Shown here: piece after piece, positions 1-9,452 of the stretch
Numbering within the stretch: the stretch's first letter is position 1
Layout of the letters: every line of letters starts with the position of its first letter
Origin: Hesseltinella vesiculosa
Lineage: Eukaryota > Mucoromycota > Mucoromycetes > Mucorales > Cunninghamellaceae
Direction: 5' to 3'
DNA: 64,000 nt
Assembly (NCBI GenBank): GCA_002104935.1
Contig: MCGT01000030.1
Coordinates: 186,001-250,000 of the forward strand
The notes under the pieces: model-generated
The model's input: the letters and a program-made list of their open reading frames with translations, nothing else
What the model was told of the DNA's origin: nothing
Databases searched by the model: none
Program-made: the position numbers and the translations under genes

Positions 1-86
1 AAATTAAAAAATACCTGCGATCTGGCCGACAAGTTTTTTTTTTCCGAATCGGGGCAATCTCCCTTTCCTTTTCTTCTCTATCGAGG

Positions 87-1809
87 ATGTTCCAGGTTTG
101 GTTGACCACAATTGCTGGCCTTGTATGTCTCACCACAACGACAATGAGCATGACAATCGACATGTCCAAACGTAGCAGCAGGTTGCCACCTACACAGGAT
201 CCTTTTTACCACTACGATGATCTGGCCACATTGGCCAAAGCGGACCCTGGAACGATCCTTCGGTCTCGCGAGGTAGAAATACACCACCATGTAGCCAGCG
301 CCTACCAATTGCTTTATAGAACAACAGATGTCCTGGGTAACCCCATTGCTACCGTAGCCACTGTCTTGCGTCCATTCTTTCCCAATACCAGTGCCTTGAT
401 GTCGTACCAGCTAGTTGAAGATAGCGCTAGCATGGACTGTGCGCCAAGCTACACCCTTGACAACAATCAACCCAGCCTAGGAGGTGCCCTCATTCGCCCG
501 TTTCTCGACAAAGGCTACTATGTCGTTGCCAGTGATTATCAGGGCCCCAATTCTGCTTTCACCTGTGGCGTGACCTCTGGTAATGGCGTGCTAGATGGTA
601 TTCGTGCGGCTCTTGCAAGCGGAAGTGAGACAGGGGTCGGTGACTTTTTTTTTTTTTTTTTTTTTTTTTTGCATTTTCACCTCCTTGACAGTCTGCCTGA
701 ACCCCCTTAATTTTAGATTGAATCTACTGCGGCTATTCAGTTCTACGGGTAACAGAAACATTGACTCGTATTCGGTTGATGAACGACGATTTTTTATATT
801 TATCCATTAGCTACTCTGGAGGTGCTTTGGCCTCGGGATGGGCGATTCAATTGCTGAAGTCCTATGCTCCGGAATTGAATGTCATCGGCGCAGCACTTGG
901 TGGGTATGTGGCTTGCCACAAGCACAAAAAAAAAAAAAAATCGGTCTCAAACCATTTCTCTCCCTCGGATCATAGCACACCAGTCAACATCAACGCGACC
1001 TTCAATGAGGTGAATTCGGGATTTTTTTCTCAATTGATCCCCGCAGCCATCATGGGCTTGGCGCAGCAATATCCGGAAATGGACAAGTATATATTTTCAA
1101 TCATCAAACCACAATACCAGAAAATGTGGCAGGACGTGAAGACATCATGTGTCATGGATCTATTTCAGTTTATGAACAAGGACGTGGCCATGTACTTCAA
1201 TCGCTCGGATTACCTTGATAATGACATTGTCACCAAAATAATACGTGAGAATGAGATGGGTCACCTCGGCGCTCCCTCGGTCCCTCTCTACATGTTCCAC
1301 TCTGTTGTAAGTAGATGATCCTGGTACAGGAAATCATCGGACAATCCTAAGCGATTTTTATAGCATGATGAAGTGGTCCCGCTCTCAAATGCCTATGACA
1401 TGGCGCAATCATGGTGCGAAGGTGGTACCAAGTTAAGCCTTTCACTCTTTCATTCTCAAATTATCATCCATCTCACCCCTTACGATTTCTTTTTTTTTTC
1501 TATAAATATCATAGGATCCATTTTGTGAGCGACAGTCTCTCTGAACACGTAAAAAAAAAAAAAAGAAAACGCTGCTGCATCCAAATCATCGAGCCACTTA
1601 CTGAAATCTCTCACAAATGCCAGTTATCGTTGGCAATTTCTGGCAGTCCAGAAGCGTTCAATTACATTGCTGAGCGATTCGATGGCAAGCCGTTGCCTCA
1701 AGGGTGTCAGTTCAAATCTGCAACTAGCACCATTTTCGAGGATGGTGTGCTAGGAGCCTTGAGCGATATGACCTTTAATGGGCTGAAGAGTATCCTACAT
1801 GGTAACTAG
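87..1809 (+). CDS. Secretory lipase (LIP family, triacylglycerol lipase)
   Basis: Predicted extracellular lipase that hydrolyses triacylglycerols, of the fungal secretory lipase family (Candida LIP type). Six exons: 87-635, 717-748, 811-903, 976-1306, 1364-1431 and 1566-1809, summing to 438 codons plus stop. The first ~21 residues form a hydrophobic signal peptide starting MFQVWLTTIAGLVCL. The nucleophile elbow GYSGG is assembled across the intron at 749-810. The acid motif HDEVVP follows the join at 1306/1364, and the likely catalytic His lies in ISHKC in the last exon. The first donor (GTCGGT) and the fifth donor (GTTAAG) are non-consensus, so those two joins are less certain. The gene is convergent with the FANCA-like gene, with 96 bp between stop codons. 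The family call is from motif recognition; substrate is inferred from the family. Confidence 0.85.
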
Positions 1810-1905
1810 AGCCCTGCCTCTCCTCCGTTGCCCATTGCTAAATAATAACCCTCTGTGATGTACCTGATTTTTCCCCTGTGTCATAAAGGATAAGCTTGAA
1901 ATTTA

Positions 1906-3912
1906 CTATTGTTGCTTTTTGTATTCTTGATGCAAGGAGAGCGGAAGTTTACCCTTGCTGTGGATGAGTTTGATAAGGTCATGTCGAGCTGTGGCAAGAT
2001 GTGGCGGTGGGGACCAATTAATTAGTGACGGGAGGAATGTTTGCTTGAACCATACGGGTTTGAAGATGACATCATGGGATAATGAGACTGTGGCACACTC
2101 TGAGCCAGTGTAAGATTTCATTATCTTTTCCAAGGAGGAAGCATCCAGCAAGGCAGAAGACGACAAGTGCATGTTGGTTGATGCAGTTGAACCATGGGTC
2201 ACGGCAGAGTTCTTGGACGCCATTGGTTGCCCAAGTCGGGTAGGCATATGCTGCAACGAGGCCTCCATTCCCATCCTTAGTAAAGCGGTGCGGATGTCCG
2301 TAAGATGTGCTCGGTAAGCATCATCGACAGCTTGGTCAAACAGAAGTTTACCATGGATCTATCATACACGAAAAAAAAAGGGTAAGTGAGGGGTGCTGAA
2401 AAAAATAATTTTCATTACCTGGAGCACATCGGGCGTTTCATGAGGCAGCATAGCCGTCAAGGTGTGTAGCCATGCCTTTCCAAATCGTTTGTTCTGCGCA
2501 AATATCGATGTGCGATCCAAAAATATTGACTATTTTAAAATAAAGCTGTCAGTCGTCCTCCTCAAGCATCGCCTTTCACGCTCTCTATTGTTTCTTTCTT
2601 TGTACCTGGAACCACTGATCGTAGGTCAGCATGTACGCAAATGTCTTCAAGGAGACTTGCACCATGGAAAGCACCATAGCAAACAGTTCGGCGGTTTGCA
2701 CTACCCGATCATCCTTCAGCAAATGTTGAACTTGCTCCGCAAGGACGAATAAGCATGTCGATCCGCGCCCTGTTGCCTCCTGCCATTGACATGCTTCATC
2801 TAGTAGCGTGAGCACAAGGCCGGGTTTTTCTAGCTGTAAAAAAAAAGGGGAGATTTCGTGGGTTCCTTTCTTCCAGGTAGTAGTGTACCGCCACCGTTTT
2901 TTACCTTCCCTTCGAGGCATTCCTCTACAACAAAGCGGCAAAAGGATCGATCGGTAGGAGCATGGTCGTTGAATTCGCAAAACCAAAAGGCTACGGATTG
3001 AAAGCAAGACTGCACGCTTAGATCTTGGCTATCTATTTAAATAAAAAAGTGAGCAAACTATTACACGTTGGCAAGCTGAGTCCAAATATGGACCACTCGT
3101 ACTTACTGCCACCAGAGAGCAATATGGCTCTGACTTGGAGCCATTGAGCAATGCCTGGGTACTGCCCATTGTCTTCCTTCTGCCACACGCACCATTCATG
3201 CTTGATCAAAGCAAATCTGTCGTCCAGAGAGATAAGTGGCAGGCAGGTATCGTCCATCAGCATGGCCAAGTACATTTGGTATATTTTGGAGCACTGGGTC
3301 CCTTCTTGGCTTTGACATCAATAGAAAACCTGTCAACACCAGGCGATTTTAGAAACGCAGGGATACTTACGCTGGTGTAAAAGCGGATAGGATGGACCGG
3401 TCATAGTCTAAGAGTGAATTGAGCCAAGATCGACGGACGTCCAAGGAACTTAGCAGCAAGGCCATGTACGAAGACAGCGTGCCGGAGTCAGAAATCAGGT
3501 GCAGAGAGCGAGAGAGGTCGATGGTGGGAGGATTGGCGGTAGCAAGCGGGAGCAAAGCGTTGACCAGGCTGACAAGAGGCATCATGCCACAAGCTCGTTT
3601 AGACCAAAACACATAGGCTTCCATCAGCATAGCCAAATCTTCTGATGAGCAAGAGGAGAGTTCGAGATGCCGTATGAATGTCTTGATGGAGAACTGAAGC
3701 GATTGCTTCAGGCGAGCCATGTCCTTCAGGAGAGGCTTGATCATTGTAACATTGTGACAATGCTCACGCCACGAATGAGCAAGCGATGCAGAATCGAAGG
3801 ACGATGGCAACTGAGACGTTGGTTTGCTGCTCGTAGACGATGAAGCCAGCACTGGTTGACTTTTGACAGGAATGCTGTACGCAATGTCAGCCGATAATGC
3901 AGGTTTGCTCAT
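1906..3912 (-). CDS. FANCA: Fanconi anemia group A (FANCA)-like protein
   Basis: FANCA is a scaffold of the nuclear Fanconi core complex, which monoubiquitinates FANCD2-FANCI at DNA interstrand crosslinks. Six exons (3912-3371, 3309-3107, 3032-2905, 2833-2606, 2493-2419, 2358-1906) sum to 542 codons plus stop. The product is helical and has no membrane segment. Near its end, IFKPVWFKQTFLPSLI followed by GKLPLSLHQEY parallels the vertebrate FANCA segment with a HFLPALLTPR core and a KIPPSLYSTY ending. The preceding LPHETPDVLQIHGK also parallels the vertebrate VPFEPPRYLQVHI. The match is to the N-terminal half of animal FANCA only; the reading frame ends shortly after it, so the C-terminal half is absent here. 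An alternative start at 4041 would lie 17 bp from the vip1 stop. Identity rests on remembered family sequence and was not searched. Confidence 0.65.
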
Positions 3913-4058
3913 GCAGAGCTCATGGATCACAGAAAAGTAAGAAAAAAAAAGCGTTCCTTTTTGTCCAAGTTTTTTTATTTTTTTTTTTTCAACGCCAACA
4001 ACCGCAATCACCCAATCACGCGTCGTCTCGCCATTTTCCATTGCTATTATCGATGCAC

Positions 4059-5116
4059 TCAGGCAACCAAAGCGCTTTGCGGAGCAACGGTAGCGGACGT
4101 GGATGGATGCGGCTCATCATTTGGATCGGTAGTGTTCAATTTTTGCAGTTGGATGCGCTTGGCTTCATAGTGAACGGCAGCAATCTGAGCCATGGTTTGG
4201 TTGGCCATGCTATACACTTTTTGACCTGTGGAGGTCTGCAGAGCTTCTTGCGCCTTGTTGACAGCCATGTCAACCTTTTCTTGGATCTTGTATTTTTCAT
4301 GCATTTCCAAGGCTTTGTCCCAGATACGATATTTGGCGTCGAGTTGCTTGGCTAAAGTGCAACGGTCAGCTTGAGTCTGAAAGAGAGTTTTTTTTTTTTT
4401 TTTTTTACCGTTGTTTTGCAGGACACAAAAGTAATTGGTGAACCTGTCCGAAAAGTGATATTTTTGGTCGTATTGCAGACCCTTGGCTACGATTTGGTCT
4501 TGCAGCAAGTAGCCATTGGCAAGAATTTCGGCCACCACTCTGGTTTTAGGCGCGGGTTCCTGGCCTGCATCACTTCCATCGTCGCTCGCCTTGTCATCAA
4601 ACGTGAACTCGGACGCAAAGTATGGCCCAACCGAAATGTGTGCGTCGTCAATCAAGGCTAAAAAAAAAAGAAGAAAAAAACAGTGTTAACTACGGCTAGG
4701 TTTGTCTCCTGATGGCTTGCCGTTGTTCAGGAGAGCAGCTGTGCGAGCAGCTGATTCTCGTTCAAATTCAATGAGCGCCACTTGGCTGTTATTATCGTTG
4801 TCCCTGGATTTAAAAAAAAAATAAGAATGAACGCGTTTTCGAGGCGTCTTGCGTTTGCCTTTACATCTGCATATCAAACCCTCTGATTTTTCCACAAAAC
4901 AAGAAGAATTCTTTGACTGGAAAAGATGATAAGCGAGCGTGAGCCTTGACTTTTATCCGCACTGCCTTCTTTACCCGTCTTCTCGGTGGATTTTTGCGAG
5001 ATTTCGCTCACGTAGATGTAGTTGGGAGATGGAGTGTCGGGTAGCTAGAGAAAAGGAAAGGATTAAGACTTGCTTGCGCGTAGAACAAAACGTACCGTCA
5101 ACGACCAATCGGGCAT
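4059..5116 (-). CDS. vip1: vip1-like RNA-binding protein (RRM)
   Basis: Predicted RNA-binding protein resembling fission yeast Vip1. Six exons (5116-5096, 5044-4975, 4916-4865, 4803-4694, 4657-4409, 4369-4059) give exactly 270 codons plus stop, starting MPDWSLTLPDTPS. The N-terminal RRM is spread over four exons: NYIYVSEIS (RNP2-like), then VKEFFLFCGKI, then SQVALIEFERESAARTAALL (RNP1-side strands). The C-terminal half is a charged, Gln/Ala-rich helical region typical of Vip1 proteins, with a DKYxxWDKALEMHEK-like stretch. It is transcribed head-to-tail toward the FANCA-like gene, 146 bp upstream of that gene's preferred start. Its own start faces the tyrosine-rich gene across about 1 kb. RNA targets cannot be inferred. 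Confidence 0.75.
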
Positions 5117-6135
5117 GCTTGGATAAGAAGAAGGAAGAAAATGAATGGCACACCACTTGGGTAGCTGCTGCTTTTTATTTCATTTTTTGTTTATATCCAA
5201 CTGTGACATAACAGCATGTTGAAAATGAACAAAAAAAAAAAACCTGTCATATGAAGATAAAACATCTTGGGAGAGCTCGAAACATGTTTGAGATTGGGAT
5301 GCCCAAATTTGGGCAAACCATCATGCGTAAAAAGCGTTTCCAGTGAAGTAGTCTTCAAGAGAGTGTCTGTTCATTTTATTTGATGAGTCATGGCGTTCCT
5401 TTCGTTCATGCCGCCCGCTTGTTGAGCGTCATCGGCAAAGTGACCTTCGCTATCACAAAATAGTTTTTGGCCCCTCATTCCTTCCCTTCTATAGTTGGAG
5501 TCACCGTTATTTTTTCGTTAATGTGCCACACGGTTTAGGCTCATTCCGACCCTTCACAGCCCGTTTTTCCCTTTTGTCACCCAACCCAAAAACAGCATTT
5601 TGGAGGAGGAGAGTGTGTGAAAGGGTTCCCCGCAACACGCTTTCAATTTTCGTTTTCGCCGGACAGGCTTCAGCATTGACGGACGCTTCTCACAGTTATA
5701 TTGGTCTGATTGGATCAAGTCGCCGCAGACCCATGAAAACGGTCCAGGAAAAAAAAAAAGGTTTATACTGTCTTTATTGCATATGATAAAAAAATGAGGA
5801 CATGACGCTATGAAGAAAAAAAAAAGTTTAAAGAAGGGTCTCGGCCACCATTTCAAGGGCAGTGTCCCTTTCTTTTCAATGCGAGTGTAATGATGTTGGG
5901 CCATGATGACGTCAAAAGTGGATATTACTCGAGAAATAAATGCCCGCTAGTCCCTCTTTTGCATGACTGTCACACACACACCCTCCACAGTCGCCAGCCA
6001 TTGGTGATGGTCAGGGAACTCTCTGAAAAATGAGGTTAAGGAGAAAATGACGGCTTGGGTTTTTGTTTTTTTTTTCTTTCTTCTCATTTTTTTTCTCTCA
6101 CTTCTCAAGGCTCAAAGCTTAGAATAATTAAAAAA
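5117..6135. other. Divergent intergenic region
   Basis: This is the shared upstream region of vip1 (leftward) and the tyrosine-rich gene (rightward). It holds a perfect CRE palindrome (5907-5914), several A/T homopolymer runs and no convincing reading frame. The short open frames near 5520-5900 overlap on both strands and run into poly-A or poly-T, so they are not called. Confidence 0.6.
5907..5914. promoter_or_regulatory. CRE palindrome (TGACGTCA)
   Basis: A perfect 8-bp ATF/CREB (Atf1/Sko1-type bZIP) site lies 222 bp upstream of the tyrosine-rich gene start and about 790 bp upstream of vip1. It suggests stress- or cAMP-linked control, but binding is inferred from the consensus only. Confidence 0.4.
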
Positions 6136-6432
6136 ATGGGCAATACTCCAAGCATGTATGACTTTTATCCTGGGTATTCTTATGACGTAAGTAAAGACAG
6201 AGGAAATCAAGGAAAAACGCGGGCATTCAACGTCTTCTTGATGCAGCTTCGTCGAAGGTTCTACCCAAACTACTACCCAAATTACAATATGAACATGTAT
6301 AGCCACCCTTATTACAGTGGTGTGAATTACGGTTACAGCTACTCACCATACCAACCCTACTATACAACACCAGCTGTCCCTGCTGCCAATTATTGGTACC
6401 CAAGAAGATACTCCGCCTATGGCTATTACTGA
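6136..6432 (+). CDS. Small tyrosine-rich protein, putative N-myristoylation
   Basis: Two exons, 6136-6186 and 6247-6432, encode 78 residues, of which 23 are tyrosine (about 29%). Asn, Pro and Ser are also frequent, in motifs such as YPNYYPNY and YSYSPYQPYY. The N terminus MGNTPS fits the N-myristoylation pattern (Gly2, Ser6), so the mature protein could sit on a membrane. The intron (6187-6246) has a clean GTAAGT donor and CAG acceptor. It is 60 bp, a multiple of three, with no in-frame stop, so retention would give a 98-residue form. The start is preceded by A-rich sequence and is the natural one, because the upstream frame is pyrimidine repeats. No family recognised. It may be a low-complexity surface or condensate-forming protein; this is inference. 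Confidence 0.6.
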   Translation: MGNTPSMYDFYPGYSYDVSKDRGNQGKTRAFNVFLMQLRRRFYPNYYPNYNMNMYSHPYYSGVNYGYSYSPYQPYYTTPAVPAANYWYPRRYSAYGYY

Positions 6433-7590
6433 CATCGATCACCGTGGAAAAAAAATATTCCTGACTCCTATCTCGATCCCCTTCCTTTTCTCTATCCCTG
6501 TTATGCCGCCTTTTTTTTTTTGTACATAGTAACTATACCTCTTTCCCTCCCTGATTCTTTTTAGTATTCCCCTCTTGCAAATGACTTTGGTATGACATCC
6601 ACGTTTGGGCTTATTTTCTTTTTTTACTGCGACAACGCTCACGTGAAGGAAATAAATAAATATGCTCCAAACATAAAACTGGTCAATCAGCTTTCTAGAT
6701 GAAAAAAAGGCTGATCGGTGGCTATGCTGGCTCCTTTTCACAGGGGACTTGGCTGAGCATTTTTGCTCTGGCTTCGAATCACCTGGCCGAGGCAATGGCC
6801 TGCCAATGGGCACCACGCTTCTCCCCCTTTTTTTTTTTTTTTTTTACTGCTGTGGATTGTGGGGTGCATCACCTATCTTTTTGAACATTGCATCCATGGC
6901 TCATGAGAAAATAAAATGCAGGAGCGATTTTTTTTTTCTTCAAGAAGAAAGCCATGTGACCTCATCCTTGTCATCAGGTCATTCCTTGTTCGGTAATTGT
7001 TTGTCACACGTGCGCAAAGGACCGCCCATGCATTTCACTGCCCATTGGTTGTCGCGGAAAAGTGCATTTTGACACCATGAGACACGCTGATCCACAGTGA
7101 CAGTGACTTTTTTTTTTTTTTTTAGGACAAAACTTCCTTGTGCCACGAGGCCATGATAGGCAATGCCCCTAGCCTGTCACTACCGGCTGCTTCCGGTGCA
7201 GTGATCCCGTTGATAAAACAGCATACTTTTTACAAAATGCGGCCGATTTTGCGGCCGCTGAAGTCTTGCCACCCATCGGCAATCTGCCTTCAGAAACCTC
7301 CTGGTCAAACAGCCCCACCGTAACTCTTATGCTGGTAAAATAGAGTTGCATCAACGGTATCCGCAATACCAGTCCCCTGCTGCCAGCAAGCACCTGCTTG
7401 ACTTTCCAGCCAAGAATCGACCAAAAAAGCAAGTCTCTTTTGGTCGCCGCCATCCCCCTTTTTTTAACTTCTTTTCCTACGATTGGCCTCTTTTTTTTTA
7501 TTTTCAAGGTTAGGCACCGAACGGATACGGTAGGTGACTTGTTTTACATCTTTTCACTTTGTCTCAAAATACTCATTCTTATTTTTACCA
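6433..7590. other. Intergenic region, no gene seen
   Basis: The sequence holds many poly-T and poly-A runs (for example 6829-6845 and 7108-7123). The open frames here are short, overlap in several frames and have no splice-supported continuation. Nothing is called. Confidence 0.5.
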
Positions 7591-8686
7591 TGAATAATGG
7601 TGCCATTTTTTACGTTTAGTAGTCAGAATCACAACAACAAAGATTCTTTGGCGATCAATGCATACGAAACGTTTGGCGTTCTAGACAAGCAACAAGCGAT
7701 GGTGCGATATGGCAGTATCATCAAGTCACCGCTGCTTGCCATAGACAGTATGCGGCTTAGATCAAGAGCTGATTGTATACAAGCAAACGGAACACTTGAA
7801 TCGTTTTGGCTGGAACGCGCCCGTAAGAAAACCAATCTACAATGCGTCTAGATCATTACCCATAAATGATGCGACTCCAAGCAATGAACCTGTCGAAATC
7901 ACATCACCTGCATCTCCCCCTGGTGACATAGCCGACACCGCACTGGATGATATGGAAAACGCAATGCCCTTGCAGCCGTGGGTCTATCAAGGCACAGACG
8001 TGGCTGCACCATTTACAAGCTTCAAGCAAGCCGTCGCTATAGGATCACTACCAGTCGCAAGCTCACAATGGAACCATCTGTGCATGAGCTTTTGTCCCTA
8101 TCCAATGTAAATACCTTGTGAATTAGGACTTAGTGATTGGCCATCTTTTCGAAGGATGCGATAGACACAAATAAACTTACCAGGAATCTGGCTAAGCATG
8201 TGGTTGGTAGGTTCCAAGACGTGGGTTAGACAAGGAAAGGCATAGCCACCCATTTATTTTTTAGCCCCTGATTGTACTTTCTAGTGGATGAAATTGACTG
8301 TTGTTAGGCTTTATATCGTGTCCGAGGTGGGTCGGATTTGCCTGCTAATGCCTGTACAAGATCTGCCTGCGTACATAAGCGTATGAAATCGTTTGAAAGC
8401 TGTGCTTGAAATCTACGATTCAACGTGCATCCCTGAGATTGGCATCGTTAGCAACTCTTCTTGGCAGATGCCGGGTCTATTGGCAACTGATCAGGATGCC
8501 ATGCTGGACAACAAAAGAAATCGAAAAAGAACAAACAGCTATGAGTTTCAGGAGATGAGTATAGTTACTTGGAGTGTGGCACCGGATCCTCTTTCGTTGA
8601 CCATGGCAATCATGGTATCACAGGCGACGTTGGAGGGCGGTTGGCTTAAGCAGTTTACCCGAGGGTATCAAATCGCGTCAGCATAA
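7591..8686 (+). pseudogene. Unresolved coding-like region, possible decayed or multi-exon gene
   Basis: Three blocks look protein-like but could not be joined with confidence. Block 1 (about 7620-7760) reads AINAYETFGVLDKQQAM. Block 2 (about 7760-8110) reads LDQELIVYKQTEHLNRFGWN then a Ser/Pro/Glu stretch ending SSQWNHLCMSFCPYPM, in a different frame from block 1. Block 3 (8393-8686) reads EIGIVSNSSWQMPGLL and ends LKQFTRGYQIASA with a stop. The shift between blocks 1 and 2 near 7750 is either a very short intron or a frameshift. No family recognised. Either a gene with introns I could not place or a relic. Confidence 0.3.
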
Positions 8687-9452
8687 AATTTAAAGCATTA
8701 CTTTTTTACTTTTTTGGCACTGGGCCAGAAATAACCTATTTTTTTTTTTTGTACAGAAGAATTTCTGGATCTCAGAATGAATAAAAAAAGAAAGAGGACA
8801 TGCGGTCATTGTCTTGGCCACTGGCCCTGAAGATGGTCTAGCCATAAAGATAAAGCAAATAAAAACAAGACGAGGAAATGTCACAAGCCGTGCCATGCCA
8901 ATAATAGGATCATCCCCAGAAAGGCTGAAAGAGGTGCGGCTGACCTTTTGAAAATAGATCCACTTTTCCATAGGATTAAGCCTCCGGTATGGCCAGCAGC
9001 ATCGATTGGTCCCAATGCACGTGGCAGCCCTGAAAGGTGTATTTCCCGAGAAATCAACCACCTATTTTTTTTTTATTCGACAGAAGAGGAATGGTGATAT
9101 CATGAATGGAAATTTGCCCATTGCTTACTCATTTTCTCACTGAGCAATGGCCCAGTCGCGTTGGGATTTTCATTGGCTTAAGAGAGGCGCAGTTTGGGTA
9201 AGGTATTCACGAGAGATGCCCAATCACTCCAATTTTTGAATAGGATCGGTGCTGTTGACGAATAAGGGGAGTCTGCTTTGGTTACTGCTTTTTGGTGAAA
9301 AGCTTGTCCCACCATTCCCTGAAATTGATTATTGAGTTTTCATCTCCGACGTTTCCAAATCCTTTTTTTTTTTTTCGTTCCTCTTTTTTTCCAGGTTCAC
9401 CTTTTTTCCATTCACTTCATTCTTTTTTGACTCCTACAAAAATAACACTGAA
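8687..9452. other. Upstream region of the OYE gene
   Basis: No gene is supported. The last ~100 bp before the start codon are strongly pyrimidine-rich (9359-9440), as is common for highly expressed fungal promoters. A 123-codon open frame on the minus strand (9061-8690) has no recognisable content. Confidence 0.5.

Noticed and set aside
5523..5904. Overlapping open frames on both strands
   Set aside because: Driven by A/T homopolymers; no splice context or protein-like composition.
6770..6795. GCTTCGAATC, a tRNA T-loop-like sequence
   Set aside because: No A box at the right distance and no cloverleaf pairing around it.
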